Notes under the pieces: model-generated
Seen by the model: the letters and a program-made list of their open reading frames with translations, nothing else
Database searches by the model: none
Told to the model about the DNA's origin: nothing
Part shown: piece by piece, positions 10,046 through 23,096 of the stretch
How the letters are laid out: every line of letters starts with the position of its first letter
Position numbering within the stretch: position 1 is the first letter of the stretch
Assembly: GCA_023376005.1 (NCBI GenBank)
Contig: CM042152.1
Span: 86,683,569-86,747,568, forward strand
Reading direction: 5' to 3'
DNA: 64,000 bases
Source: Doryteuthis pealeii
Taxonomy: Eukaryota; Mollusca; Cephalopoda; Myopsida; Loliginidae
Translations under genes and position numbers: made by a program

Positions 10046-10132
10046 TATATTTAGAATCCATATTAAAATATTCCACCACCTTAATACCCTACAGACAGTG
10101 TAAGAATATATATTTATATATACTGTTTCAGC

Positions 10133-10376
10133 AGAAGTGTGTGGTGTAATGGTTAAAGTCATGGGAAATGGACTTATCGCTCCGAGTTAAATCCTGGATG
10201 TGGTAATTGAATTTCACTTAGCGCTAATACCCTTGGTATATGATAAATAGTAGGGCAGACTGGGCTCTTTAACCTTGGTTAGGCAACCGGTCTAGGAGAA
10301 GGAAAACTCTGAATTCAAACCTGTTGAACTCCGCTTAAGAAATTGACCTTGTTCACATCCTGCTCGTGTGGAGGGT

Positions 10377-10378
<2 letters not shown>
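10133..10378 (+). mobile_element. SINE family S1
   Basis: The head GTGTGGTGTAATGGTTAAAG and B-box-like GAGTTAAATCC are present. The body lacks the CTCCCTCCAGC block but retains TAGTAGGGCAGACTGGGC and the tail AAATTGACCTTG...CCTGCTCGTGTGG. It is followed by (TA)n at 10,379-10,411. Confidence 0.8.
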
Positions 10379-10412
<34 letters not shown>

Positions 10413-10824
10413 TGTTTTAAAAAGGTAGACAAAGGACATTAGGTTTAAAGCTTTGATTTATATCAGCTAGGTTGTCAATGGGAGAATAGCCAAATAGATA
10501 AAGTGTTAATTAAAATCTAGCTATCTAGAAGAGTCCAATCCTTTGGTTGGGTAGTGTACAAAAAGTCATGGTTAAGTTCAGTAGAAGAGACAGACAACTG
10601 AAATCTCTGGGGAAAAATTAATTAGGAAGAATTAACGGATAGAAAATCTCCTCAAAGCAAAGTCAGCAAAATGAGAACAATGTACGAATGTGATTTAAAT
10701 AAAGAGTTGCATTTTACATTGCCAGAAGGTTGCTGACTAAAAGAGACATCTGAAAAAGGCCAGAGGCTAAAAGTGTTGTGAATGTATTAACAACTAAGAT
10801 GACATTAGTCTAAGTAGAATAATA

Positions 10825-10974
10825 ATTTATCATTTCTGAAATTCAGAAATATATTATTATTTCTCTGAAGTTTTGAGATGAGGCTTGATAATTAGTATTA
10901 TTTATCATTTCTGAAATTCAGAAATATATTATTATTTCTCTGAAGTTTTGAGATGAGGCTTGATAATTAGTATT
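10825..10974. repeat. 75-bp tandem duplication at a PLE end
   Basis: Two copies of a unit with the near-palindrome TTTCTGAAATTCAGAAA, TTATTATTTCTCTGAAG and GATGAGGCTTGATAATTAG start at 10,825 and 10,900. The same duplication is present at 35,539-35,690, so it predates the segmental duplication. Confidence 0.85.
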
Positions 10975-11170
10975 ATTTGGATTATTTGGACTATTGTCCT
11001 CATCTTCATTGTTATCTGTACAATGTTTCAGCCAATGTGCCCTCCGGCCTTCTTCAGGTATTTCTTCTCAGACTCTGAATTGGGAGCCATCATGGAACTT
11101 TGAACCTAACTCTTTATTCAGTCCACGGGGATATCCTGTTCTCATTCCTCTAGTCATAGCTTGGGTACAG
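10975..11170 (-). mobile_element. PLE terminus with hammerhead-like motif (11,018-11,059)
   Basis: Minus strand: a coding-like tail, then ATACCTGAAGAAGG, GGCTGAAAC, ATTGTACAGATAACAATG and GGACAATAGTCC. The expected AACGTT at stem III is AACATT, which breaks the palindrome. In the second copy (35,691-35,890) the minus-strand frame runs straight through the motif. Confidence 0.65.
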
Positions 11171-11217
11171 GTGTTAAGCTGTGTTAATCTCCATTAGTAT
11201 ATATATATATATTTCCA

Positions 11218-11425
11218 GCTGGGAAAATTTGGTTCAGGACCCTTCTTGGTGGCAGCAGGCTCTCCGTAGAGGAGTGTTCATGTCTGAAGTCACTCTGACA
11301 CAACACCATGAAGCACATCAACATCTTCAGGGACAGCCTTCACATGCGACGTCTGTGGTCAAGAATGTTTTTCAAACATTAGACTTCACAGTCACAGGAG
11401 GTGCTGTAACTTCAGGGGCACAAAA
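11218..11425 (+). pseudogene. LINE ORF2 C-terminal remnant with zinc-finger-like tail
   Basis: One frame reads DPSWWQQALRRGV, matching the DRxxWRxxxRxG stretch near the C-terminus of several non-LTR reverse-transcriptase proteins. A shifted frame then gives CDVCGQECFSNIRLHSHRR, a CX2C...HX3-type finger that typically follows it. The two parts are in different frames and a TGA lies between them, so the fragment is dead. The copy at 35,943-36,165 has IGLHSHRR at the same place. The family match is from memory of the pattern, not a search. Confidence 0.6.
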
Positions 11426-12430
11426 ACTATATTATAGTCTTCCGAGACTGAAATGCCAATACAATATATATATAGATATACTTTATTATATGCTCCCAAT
11501 TTGGTCGAGCACTTTAATTAGAAGGGATTTAATTGCAAAATTCACCTTATTTGGCGCACAGCTAAGCCTCGCTTTATTTACATAAGTTTGAGGCCTCTAG
11601 TGAATTCATTTCCGCTTAGAAATGTAGCGATTAAATATTCTTCTATATTTGACAGCTACCTAGGCCGTACGGGTAAGAGGATTGGCGAACGAAAGTTCAT
11701 TCGGGTCTCGAACCCAGCCAGAGGTACCTGTTAAACAGTATAACCACACTGATCAGAGGTGATACCTCGAAACACGTGTCTGTGGATTACTTTAATATAT
11801 ATAGATATATAGATAGATAGTTTTTAAAAATAATCCTGATATTCCCAGAAATACAGATACTACACTCTGATCCTAGGCAGAAATATCGATCCATCCCTAA
11901 ATAATCCCATCATTATTCATAGGAACTCAGCTGTTTTCTAAAGAATCAACATCCATTGGTTCCTTTCAATTGAAGCTTTAAAGTTTCAAATGAACTTTGC
12001 CACAAATCAATTTGCTAGCAAACAGATGACAATTACCGTTAATTAATGATTTTCTATGTGTCCTTTAATTATAAATCTAATGACTTTTCCTTTTGTGTTT
12101 ATCCATTGGTGGCCATTGTGCCAAAGTTTACAAATATGATTAAGGAAGACCAATCATTTCAATATTAGCAGAGTCAAATAAACCATATGGGTCATTTTGC
12201 CACTAATTCCAAAAGCAGTGTCATCATATACCTGGAAAAGAGGTGGGGGTGATAGATTATTATAGTCTCATAGAATTCAATTCTTGTGGGTTGAATTTTT
12301 AAATATATAGAGTGAACAGATCAGTCAACAAAGATAATCTTCTAAACAGAGTCGTCTAAAAAAAATCATGGGAAAGGAATTTAAAATTTTGTCTTCAATT
12401 CTGATGTCAGATCACCATAAACAACTGAAG
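11426..12430. other. Non-coding part of segment a1
   Basis: No recognised repeat or gene; simple GATA/TA tracts near 11,795-11,820. It is duplicated almost unchanged at 36,166-37,156. Confidence 0.5.
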
Positions 12431-12559
12431 ACCAAGGAGATTGTTTTGGCATTTGAGGTGGAGCACCTACCACACAGATCCCTATGCTACTCATACTCTG
12501 AGTTGGTGAGGACCAACTTGTGGTACCTAGTAAGACACTCTACCAACTGAGCTAAACCG
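12431..12559 (-). mobile_element. tRNA-Lys-like SINE, family S3
   Basis: The minus strand has TTTAGCTCAGTTGGTAGAGT (D-arm of a tRNA-Lys-like head), ACCACAAGTTGG, then AACTCAGAGTATGAGTAGCA, GATCTGTGTGG and a GGAGATT end. The B box is deleted. Other copies: 37,157-37,283, 54,507-54,621, 57,503-57,711 and 60,747-60,983. Confidence 0.75.
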
Positions 12560-13711
12560 TTTAGCAAAACAGTGGATTGTCTATAGATTTAATAACTCTT
12601 TTCTCTGCTTTGATTCTTACCAGTGACAATACCATTCTCTAAATGCCCCATCAGTTGAGCTTAGACTATACCAAATGCATATTCTGCAGCGGCATGAGAA
12701 CTCCCTCCTCCTTCCAAAAAATTTATATCCTGGTTATAACAGTAAACTTTATCTGATAGTAAGCTCAAGTTATGGAGATTATGGAGAGTGTGGAGAACCC
12801 CTTCATTGCCATAAGATCTGTTTGAAAATATTAATCATATTTGATATGACCATGTGCCGAAAAAAAAAGAAAAACTACACAAAAATATAAATATTAATAT
12901 ACAATGAACATGATCCTCTAACTTCTAGGTATAAAATAATCCTAGATGTGTTGACATTCTATTAAATCAATCAACCATTCTCAAGAAGCAATGGAACAAG
13001 TTGGCAGGGAGAGTTTGATTCATGCCTTTTCCTTAGTGAAAGTTCTAAAACAGTCTAAACTAGAATTTGAGCTTGGTTCACAGATTTTGTTTTCTGAGCT
13101 GTTGAACTTAAAATCACACTTAAAAACACATCACAGAAAAAAAAAAACAATACAAAAAAAGCAGAAAAACTTGTGTAATTCATAAGAATTATTTAAACGA
13201 CTCCAGTGGGAAAAATTTCAGGTCATTTTGATTATGATATTTGGCAGCTGATATTCATTTAGCATAATTTACCAAGGCAAAATAAATTCAATTCAGAAGT
13301 AGGAAATTCCCCATAGAATAAGTTTACTTTTAAAATATCAAAAAGAAATAGAATTTAAAAAAGAAAAAAACAGTTTAAAACATCAATATTTACAACTGGG
13401 AGATGCAGATGGCACAGCAGTTATCATCATGGAAAATGAATTGGAAAATTAGGTTTAAATTTCTGATCAAGCTGCTTTTGTTTATTTAGTACTAATATCG
13501 TCAATAGATCATTAAATATTCTCACTGTGCTTCTCTATGACAAAGGACTCTATCAATGCCATGTCACAATGGAAAGAGATCTTTAGTCAAAGAGTCTTGT
13601 AAACTGGTGTAAATAATACATCAAATAATATTTGTAGTAGGCATAAGCAAATTCACTCCCCTTGGTTCTTCAATACACATGAATAATCACTGGGTTCAAA
13701 GACTAATCAAC

Positions 13712-13745
<34 letters not shown>

Positions 13746-14032
13746 GAAAAGTCAAACTGACTGGATGTTTTGACATGTGTGTGGTTCAGGAAAGAAAAAA
13801 AAAGATCTTACCTAAGTTGAATTGTTTGAAGACAAATGGAACTTACCTGTTAAAAGAAAGAAAGAAAATAATTAATTTATTGAAAAAACATATCATCATG
13901 GTAATAATTTATTATCAATTTTAAGACTTGACAAATATGAAATTTACATAAAAATGAGTGCTTTGTAAAACTGTTATCACCATTAGAAAGAAATCAGCAA
14001 CCTGAGTTTAAATCAAGGATGAATATTTCTCT
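12560..14032. other. Non-coding DNA spanning the a1/b1 boundary
   Basis: Contains poly-A rich stretches, including a long A run at 13,719-13,745. b-type homology shared by all three copies starts at 12,979. Short frames (12,675; 12,991; 13,679) are Lys-rich and not conserved in reading frame. Confidence 0.55.
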
Positions 14033-14529
14033 GAATGTTTGAGATGAGGCTTGAAGATTAGTATTATCTGTGTTATTCGGACTATACTCCCCATCTTCAT
14101 TGTTATTTGTGTATTCCATCCCATGCAGCTGTGGCAAAGTATACAAAGGTGAAACATGCTGTCCACTGAAAGTAAGACTAGAAGAATATTGTAAAGCAGT
14201 GGTCCGAGGAGAAATAGAAAAGTCGGATATGGCTGACCATATATGGAATGAAAAGGGAAACCATCTGCCCTTATAGGATGAAGTTAGAATAATAGATCGA
14301 GAGGAACACTGGAAGAGAAGATGCCTTAAAGAATCAGCACATACGATAGGCTGTACTGGGTGTTAAGTAGACCTAGCATAAAATGAATACAATATGGGAA
14401 CCCATAATTAAGAAAGGCTAGAGATCAGATTGTCAGTTCCAACAAGAAATACGAAGAAGGCCGGAGGGCATATCGCCGAAACGTTGTACAAATAACAATG
14501 AAGATGGGGACGATAACGCAGATAATACC
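14033..14529 (+). pseudogene. Penelope-like GIY-YIG fragment between inverted termini (copy b1)
   Basis: The left terminus (GTATTATCTGTGTTATTCGG... CATCTTCATTGTTATTTG) and the right terminus (AATAACAATGAAGATGGGG ... GCAGATAATACC) are inverted. Between them the frame encodes YSIPCSCGKVYKGET, DHIWNEKGNHLPL and related residues, matching the GIY-YIG endonuclease domain at the C-terminus of Penelope-like elements (YSI as GIY, YKG as YIG). A TAG follows NHLPL, so this copy is broken. The hammerhead-like motif at 14,450-14,489 has lost the CTG. Compare copy b3. Confidence 0.8.
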
Positions 14530-14725
14530 AGGATGAGACTGTTTCTTTTTCACAACTCTAATGTTTTCCCTCCAGATATTGGCAAATAGTAGGGCAGACT
14601 GGGCTCTTTAGCCTTGATGAGACAACTAAAAAAGGAAAACTCTGAATTCAAACCAACTGTATGCTTAAAAATTGATTGTGTGTCACATCCTACTTGTGGC
14701 AGAGACTTGTGTAAATACATACATA
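14530..14725 (+). mobile_element. SINE family S1, headless fragment
   Basis: It starts at the AGGATGAGACTGTTT block directly after the PLE terminus and runs through TAGTAGGGCAGACTGGGC to a diverged tail (ATTGATTGTGTGTCACATCC). Copies at 26,730-26,915 and 39,262-39,455. Confidence 0.7.
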
Positions 14726-14794
14726 AAAAAAAGGATAAAAAAACACATTTAGATTCCATAGTATTTCCATACATATGTTTATCTAGTTGCATAC

Positions 14795-15367
14795 TATTAA
14801 CACCGACTGCACCTCTGCAGAGGGGTAAGACTCCCCCAATGAGGCCACCTGTTGGCCGTGGGTGGCAACCCGTGATGCTTAAGGATAGAGCCCAGGTGGA
14901 TGAGCAGTTCATGACATGCAATACTCCACTTTGGCCCTATCTTGGGCTAGACGGGTGGTCGGAGAGGCTCCCTCCGATCAATCGGCTGATCACGTCAAGC
15001 CCTAGCACCTATATGATTTTCCCAACCCTATTGCCCTTATGGCAAGCCCCAACCCCTTTTTATCATATGGGTGCTAGAAGGCGGTGGCTGCGGGTCTACA
15101 TGTCCTGGGAATGACATTAAACTCTATCTGATGGTGAGGTTCCAGTTTTGGAGGTTTGGGGAATGTGGAGCACCCCTTCATCACCATTTCTCCCTGGTCC
15201 ACTCTGACCCGGAGTGGTAGTACCTGTTAGGGTCCCATTTATGGGTTAAATAGAAAAATGTATTTATAAAAAAATTGTATTATCCATTAAGAATTGATTT
15301 ATTTCAAAACTTTATCGGCATTAAATGACCCACTGAGGTTGATATGCCGTAAAACAAACCAAACCAG
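14795..15367 (+). repeat. R600 repeat, full-length copy
   Basis: About 570 bp from CACCGACTGCACCTCTGCAG to the AAACAAACCAAACC end. Internal landmarks are GGCCACCTGTTGGCCGTGGG, GATCAATCGGCTGATCACG, ATCATATGGGTGCTAGAAGG and the CGGCATTAAATGACCCACTG block. The frames of 123 and 166 codons over its 5' half are in conflicting strands and recur in every copy, including damaged ones, so I do not call a protein. Class unresolved. Confidence 0.8.
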
Positions 15368-16920
15368 CATACTATTACCCTTGCATACCATTAATAGATA
15401 ATATCAATCATTTGTCCACAGGCAAATGATTGTTTTTGGTTATTTTTAAAAATTACTTTATAAATCAATGGATTCCAAAAGCCATCAATTTGTTCAAATA
15501 TGGGTTAATAATTTTTTCTAAATATAATTTACAAAACAGAAATAAAATTTTAATGCTACATATAAATTAAATAATTTCTGTGAAAATAGAATATTTACAA
15601 AAATGGAAATAAAAATAAAATTTGTTTAAGACATTATAATCCAAAGAATTATGACAGTATACAAATCCTTTTATCTTAAACACTTATTGTAATGTCTCGT
15701 AATAAAAATCGACCATTTTTATTGGTGGATGTTTTGCCCTAAAAGAAGAATGCAATTGATTTTTGAAAGAATCCATCTCTATTGACAATCAGTCACAAGG
15801 TCTTTGTGAATTTTTCTAGTATTTTTATGGGATGTGTGCACACCACGTGAGCTGCGCCTGAAAAGAAATATTTTCCTCTTTTACATGGAGTTTCATGGCT
15901 GACACATTAGTAAAGAAATGCATCATATGTACTTCATTATATATACTAGACAAAATGTGACCTATTGGGTCACCCATTCAGCTCTGGGTAGATAATTGAG
16001 ATTAGGGAAAAAGGGAGTTAGCCAAGTGAATAAAATTTTTAAAAAATAAATACGGCTGGACGAAACCTTAAAATTATTTTGTACGCTTTAATGTTTTACC
16101 TCATTTAAGCTATGGGTTGCTGGTTGTGAAATCTAACATAGAAATATATTTCAAATTCTCCCGTCTTTCTCTCTCTATTCTCCAGAGAAACTAACCTTTT
16201 ATAATGAGGAGATAGTCAAGAGATATATAGAGGGGAAAAAAGAGATAGACACAGAGTAAAGTAAGAGATTGGTCGGTTTTTGACTTAATTGCAAATTATG
16301 ACTAATTAGAACCAGTTAAAACAGATTTTTTTCAAATATAATTCAACCCTCAAAGTAAAGAAAAATTTAGTATAATTTTCCTGTCATTCAACTAAACAGT
16401 AAAAAAGCCTTTAGAAAGCAATAGTTGATTAACTCAGCTTTAGTATAATCTTATTATAATGGAGATTGTGTGTTTTTCTGGCTGTAACCGAAACTAAATC
16501 ACTACTCAAGTCACAATTCCCTTAGTAATTGACACCACATTCACCATGAATTTATCCTTATTTTAACCTCAATTATTAATAAAATTGTTTTTCATTATTT
16601 ATACTGTTAACCATATCTACATACTAATAACATGCAATTGTATTTATATTATAATACACCAGATAAATTTTTTTTTCATAATGAAATGATATATTATTGA
16701 TGCATAGATTTTCTTATAAAAATATTAAAATCTAGATATATTTTAGACTAATATTACTATATTATAAAAAGAATAATAAAAAACTTTAGATTGAGATACA
16801 AAAATAAGTTTTTTGCAATTATCATGAATATTTTTTTAGGAGTGAAATGAATGTTTAAAGATACACTTTCAAGAATTTCCATCTGTAAAGTTAAGATTCC
16901 AGTTTATCACATTGCAGCAA

Positions 16921-16963
<43 letters not shown>

Positions 16964-17094
16964 ATATTATATATATATAAGGATATATACCTTTAGAAAA
17001 TAAATGTATAAAGATATATACACAAATCTTTATATGTACATTTGAGTTCTTAATTTTGGCTGAATCCTATCAAAGTAACACTTGATATCATTCA

Positions 17095-17170
<76 letters not shown>

Positions 17171-19740
17171 AATGAGAATGAATTCTGACCAAGAAAACTA
17201 TACAGCCATTCAACACTAGGTTAAATTATTTTGAAAATTCAATTTTCAACACCTGAGGTCACCTGATCTTTAGGTGTTTGTTCTTTTTCATTAAAAGAAT
17301 TACATTTTACTTTACAACTAGCAATTAAAATGACATTTTTATTTTTTTATTTTACAATAATTAAAAGATTTTTCTCACTTTTAAAAAATATTTTCAATTG
17401 ATTTTTTTTGTTTTAAAAATTCCCCAAGAAAATCAATTTTTCTGTGTATTCTTAATAAAAGATCATATAAAATATTTTTTTTAAAAAGACCGAAAGACTT
17501 TGATATCTGCTTGCTGTTATAGTAAGTGAAGGAGAATCTTTTATCAGTATTGAACACTTAGAATACAAGTTTGATTTTCTGGAACATAAACAACATTAGG
17601 AATTAACAATATTAAAAAAATTATTGGCTACTGCTTCCAATTAATTCTTATATTAGTATCAAAATAGTGAATGTAAAAAAAAATAAATTAAGTGCAAGAT
17701 ATGGGAAAATAAAAGCATTCTATAAAACTGAAAGTTCACAAAGTATAATTGTAAATATAAAATATATCCATTTCAAAAAAACAAAAACATCATTATACCT
17801 TGCAAGAAGTAATTTTATCTGATAACTCGATTTATATCCCTTTGAGTATAAATTGAAAAGAAATGAAACTCTAGCTAAAATAATGACCATAAAGAAGCTA
17901 ATTTATCTTATATCAAAGAAGTCAAATAAACTGCCATGTATACAATATAGACATATAAATTATTCAATGATTATTTTTAAAAATAACTTCATCTTTTTAT
18001 TATTTTTTTTAGTTCAATGTTCTTGGATATAACTTGGTGCAGATAAATGTTTCTGCTTCATTTTTTTTTGTTCTTTCTAGTCATGAGTTCAGTTTCTGGG
18101 ACTAGCAGTGTTATATTCATGCATGGTAATGAAGAGAAGGAGGAAGTGAAAATTGCTGACCAAGAATGTCATACTATGTGCTAGATAGTTAGAATGGAAG
18201 AAATCGTAAGATGCAACAATATAATCAATAATGAAATAAAATTTATATTCAGAAATGTACAAAAGGGTTCCTTTACTTTATTGTTAGCTTTCTTCACAAG
18301 ACCTCTGAACTAAATTGTTGAATATCAATTGTTCAATAGCTCAGTTCTCATTAAATGCATGGATAACTTATTTTAGTATATCCTTGTGCATATGGAAGGT
18401 AAGGTGGCTTGATTCCAAAAGGATATCTTCTGAGTGTTATCCATGCCTGACCATTGAGGTGAGTGAAGGAACTACAGCCCATCAAAGATGCATTGAGACT
18501 GTGAGATTGAAAACTGCCTATTGTGGAATACATGGCGTTATTTATATGATTTTGATGGGAATAAGAAAGAATCCATAGCTTCAGTCTGTGGTGCTTTCTG
18601 ATTGGCCAAAAAATGCTTAATTCCTTGTCACATGATTGCTCACTGCTACACACATCAGTTTTGACTGTGAGGCAGTGTAACATTGCAAAGCGTAAAATGA
18701 ACAACTGTGAGTTCAAATCTATGAAAAAATCCAATAAAAAAGAATTTAGATTTTTTGATGGTCTAAAAATTACTAGAATGAAATCTACACCTAAAAAATA
18801 AAAAAAATAATGCCCTCAGTACTTGTTTATATTCAGTGATTATGCATTAAGATTTTTCTTAAAAAACTAGGAATGGAAGATTTTACAATTCTAGAATACA
18901 TGTAATTTCATGAATAGATAAAAAAAAAATAATTAATAAAATTAGAGAAAATCAACAATAAAATGTAAATTAAAAAAAAAGGTATTTCTCTTTTCACAGT
19001 TTAAAATAACAAAATTAATTGGTTGATGAGTAGAAAAATTGATAATTAGAGATAACAACACAGATATGGAGAGAGGGAACAAAAACCTTGGGCAATATTT
19101 AGTTTTCTATCTTTTATGTTATTTTATAGTGTTGGAATTTGATAATAACAGATATAAACCTTCTTTGGCTGTTAAAGATGAATAAATAAATAAAAAAACA
19201 ACTCATCTATAAAAATAAAAAAAAGATAAATACTTTATTGATTTAAGAGTTGTAAAATCTCCTTGCGAGCAGCTTAAAGTGCATTTGTATCCGTATCAGA
19301 AAACTGGTAATTAGAATGGAGTTTAAATGGTTTCAATTTCAAATCTTGCTTCATGATTATTCTGAGAGGTAAGTGAAAAAGATCCAACTCAGAAGAACTT
19401 TTCAAAGAGATTTTCAGGCAATCATGAACATGATGCCTTCACTAACTCTATATGTTGTTATCTTACTCTTGGATGTCCAGAAGGTTTGAAGTTTGAGAAC
19501 ATATCAAGTATTTAAAACTAGTCTTTTTCATTACAGATATGCTCATAGGTTATTTATTGAATCTTTGCAATAATGATATCTCATATATCTTCTAACATTA
19601 TCTGTTGACTTCTAAGATAATGTACCAAAACATTGTGCATATCTTCTACAGCATTACTTTTAATTGGTAAGACACAGCTAATAATAAAACAATATATCTA
19701 CGTAATTGCAGCGTTGTTATTTACATTCCAGTAATAGTTA
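15368..19740. other. Non-coding interior of segment b1
   Basis: No recognised gene or repeat apart from the (TA)n at 16,923-16,979 and (TA)n(GA)n at 17,099-17,166. The frames at 18,315-18,734 are preserved in b3, but so is all surrounding DNA, so preservation is not evidence of coding. Confidence 0.6.
17099..17166. repeat. Compound microsatellite (TA)n(GA)n
   Basis: TA run followed by GATAGA and a GA run. Lengths and structure differ in the other copies (29,338-29,400 and 41,907-41,975). Confidence 0.9.
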
Positions 19741-19774
19741 GGTTCAAAGTTCCGTGATGGCTCCTGATTACGAC

Positions 19775-19925
19775 AAGAAAGTTCCCGAGTCCAAGAAGGT
19801 TCCTGAGTCCAAAAAGAAATACCTGAAGAAGGCAAGAGGGTATATGGCCGAAACGTTGTAAAATAACAATGAAGATGGGGACAATAGTTTGAATAACGCA
19901 GATAATACTAATTCCAGTAAGAGTG
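19775..19925 (+). mobile_element. PLE terminus with 18-bp repeat and hammerhead-like motif (copy b1)
   Basis: Two 18-bp units (AAGAAAGTTCCCGAGTCC-type; 19,775-19,810) precede TACCTGAAGAAGG, GGCCGAAACGTTGTA (19,820-19,860) and the ACAATGAAGATGGGGACAAT tail. Stem II is weakened relative to the consensus (GGCAAGAGGG). Copy b3 has three units. Confidence 0.7.
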
Positions 19926-21217
19926 AAAAATAAGAAAATAAGGATTGATATTTAATAAAATATTTTGAGACATTAAGTTTTGATTAATATTTCCACAGTA
20001 TTAAACCATATTTGAAATAAATATGTATTTAGTATGTGTCTCTAATCTTCTTCAGGGTTATAAATATCATGTGTTGGTTTTGGATTCTGTTGAAACAAGA
20101 AATGGGAAAAGGAAATACACATCAGTGTTTCTGTTTAATACTAATGTCAATTACATTAATCAAACAAAACAAGAAAAGAAATTAATAGATTAAATATCCT
20201 AGGACTTTGTATGCGTCTCATAAGTTTATGACTGTATTTGATATGAGCCTTTAAGGAGTAAAGGTTAGTTGTTAATCCGATTTCAACTTGTCTCTTCAAA
20301 TGAGCTTTTAGCCAAAATAAATCAGTATTTGAAATATGGATAATTTGGTTCCAAATAGAACAATATACAAATAAAGAATAAAAAGAAATTTAAAAAAAAA
20401 ACATGTTTTGTGACAGAGAGCCATGTGTGAATAAACAGTGATTAATAGTTTTTCTGATTGTCCAAAGAACCAGATGTTCTGATAGAATTAACAGCAACAT
20501 ATACTGACATCTATATATCAATACTGATTACATCAATAACAAGGGTTTCAGAATTTTTTATTTCTTTATATTTCTTATTGATGCATAAATACCAATTTTA
20601 GATGCTTTCCTTATCTTCATCCCATTTTGAAAGATTTCTACTTCCTATGTGTGTTTCTATCTTTATGTGTCTCTTGCCTTTATCATTTGAAAGATATTGA
20701 TCTTTCATCCTGATGTGACTTTTTTTCTTCTTTTTTTTCACTCTGTTATTAACAGCAATAATGCAACTAGTCAAGAACTCAGTCCTTTAAACTACTAACT
20801 CAAGTTTAAGTCTTATCAAAACCCACTTGTAAAATATATGTTAGCTACATGATATTATAGATCTCTGTTTGGAATAGACGGTTAAATATGAACAAAATGT
20901 TTGTATAATATTTTAAGATGTCCGGCTTTTAGCTATCTTTATTTTTAACTATACTCATCTTTGTTATTTTTTTTTCACACCATGTTGTCTGATGCTTTTT
21001 TTTTTTTGACAAGACAAGTTGTTAATATTCACTCATATTTTTTACTTCATTGTTTCTGACTTACAAGTTTTTTTTTTATTATAAATCTGAGATAGTTCTT
21101 GCTAATATTCAACACTTTAATTTTTGTTTTTCCTGTTAAAATTTTTCTTTGACTATCCACATCTTTATGATTGTTTTCTTCTTTTAAAATTTTTTGCCTG
21201 GAATTTTCAATTGATTT

Positions 21218-21252
<35 letters not shown>

Positions 21253-22095
21253 GTATTTTTCTTTCATCTTGTCTGGCATCTTGAGATGATAATCAGTGAT
21301 ATTTTTAATGTTGTACATCACTGTTATTTTTACCTTTCACAATATTTCATATTTATGGAAAAAAAATCCTTAGTCCAGAGGCAAGCCTATTTATTGTTCG
21401 GTTATATGCATTGCATTGTGGGATGTCAATAAAAAAAGACAGCTTGTCTTTATTGCAATTAAGAAAAAAATAGAAGCAAAGGAAAATATTTCATGAAAAA
21501 AACCTACACCCCATCTATACCATCCCACAATGCAAATCAGTTACTAGACCAACAATGACCAACTCAGCACAAAGAAGATGCTGGCTAGAGAATGGAGTGG
21601 ACAAAACACAGAAAAGAAAAATTGAGCATATTTAAAAGAAATAAAAGAATACTGAATTAATTCATCAGACAATTCCAGTTATCTGTGTGAATCTCTTTTT
21701 GTCAATTTTTTTTAAAGGGTTGTCAAACTTTATAGAAGATGCAAAAGCCAACCAAATGCTTTTATGCTGTTTCCCTAAAGAAAAATTAAATTCTTATTTA
21801 ACTCTTAACATCCTGTTGAGAATTTTCAAGTCCCATTCCTATAAGAATTTATCAAAAAAATGGCTAAAAATGGCATTTTCATTTAAAGTTACCTGTTATT
21901 TCCCGTAAATCAAAGACTGCTAAATATTTTTAATATAACATTTAGACAAAGGCTGTCATTTGGGGTGGATTAGGAAAACAAATGTGACTTCCGGCCAGGT
22001 GGAATGAGGTGGTATAGGATGTATAAACAGTTTATACACTTGCAATCTATCAAGTAACCTTACCGCTTTAACCTACAATAGTACCCCAATTATCT
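19926..22095. other. Non-coding interior of segment b1
   Basis: Contains an (ATT)n run at 21,219-21,252 and a short inverted pair, GCATTGTGGGATG (near 21,413) and CATCCCACAATGC (near 21,522). Frames at 21,124 and 21,687 are low-complexity. Confidence 0.55.
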
Positions 22096-22203
22096 ACCGG
22101 GTCATTAGATAATTATATAAGACCATTCTCACTGGGCACCCCTTACTTCTGGCCATGTGCCCCATCTAATCTAAACTTAGTAAATAACATCTGCCTGTTT
22201 GAT

Positions 22204-22604
22204 TGGTTTGGTTTGATTTGTTTTGTTTTACGGCATATCAACCTCAGTGGGTCATTTAATGCTGATAAAGTTTTGAAATAAATCAATTCTTAATGGATAA
22301 TACAATTTTTTTATAAATACATTTTTCTATTTAACCCATAGATGGGACCCTAACAGGTACTACCACTCTGGGTTTGAGTGGACCAGGGAGCAATGGTGAT
22401 GAAGGGGTGCTCCACATTCCCCAAACCTCCAAAACTGGAACCTCACCATCAGATAGAGTTTAACGTCATTCCCAGGACATGTAGACCCTCAGCGACTGCC
22501 TTCTAGCACCCATATGATAAAAAGGGGTTGGGGCTTGCCATAAGGGCAATAGGGTTGGGAAAATCATATAGGTGCTAGGGCTTGACGTGTCTGCCTGTTT
22601 GAGT
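22204..22604 (-). repeat. R600 repeat, reverse 3' portion
   Basis: Reverse-complement of the R600 3' two thirds, from GGTTTGGTTTGATTTG to CTAGGGCTTGACGTG. With the forward copy at 14,795 it places inverted R600 repeats about 7 kb apart in each b segment. Confidence 0.8.
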
Positions 22605-23096
22605 TGTTTTTTGTCCACACTTTTTTCCTCTATTCTTAACCATATTCTGTCGGATTTATTCCAATCCTCCTAATTATATAAGTAAGTCTGGCAGACCATT
22701 ACTAGTCTAGTGATTAAGAGTATGACTAAGGTTAGCTTAGTATGGGTGCATCATGATATAGAAAAAGTTATGAAATGAATCAAACAGATAATTACTTTAG
22801 TAGTGTGTTCAGTCCTTACTTGATGCCTAGTGCTGTACTCAGCTAAGTTTAATATCATTGATATTATTTGTATTATCTGTGTCATGTTGGCCAAGGAATT
22901 AGTTGTATCTTTTAGCATAAACATAAATATGATATTCAAGGTAACATTTCCTTTTTGGAAATAATATATTTTCATTGCTTACATTATATAAACTAGCAAA
23001 TATATGCACCCTCCGGGTGCAAGTATTTAAGTTTTAATGTAATAAAATATTGTATTAAATTAGAAAGGCTAATGAAACTAAATAAGAATACAGATA

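Larger units (their letters stand above)
10508..22991 (+). repeat. Segmental duplication, first copy (segments a1+b1)
   Basis: The sequence from AATTAAAATCTAGC (10,508) to ATTATATAA (22,991) is repeated at 35,225-47,825 with very few differences. The b part (from 12,979) is repeated a third time at 25,186-35,220. Within it lie PLE fragments, a LINE tail, SINE S3, two inverted R600 repeats and several microsatellites. No host gene is visible. Notable b1/b3 differences include the 16,560-16,860 block and microsatellite lengths. Confidence 0.95.

Noticed and set aside
14614..15114. Plus-strand frame of 166 codons
   Set aside because: It runs across an S1 SINE fragment into R600. The frame is not shared by independent R600 copies (for example 52,000-52,545) and shows no domain.
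18315..18734. Opposed open frames of 87 and 127 codons, preserved at 43,125-43,514
   Set aside because: The surrounding non-coding DNA is equally preserved because the whole segment is duplicated. The two strands conflict and there is no domain or codon bias.
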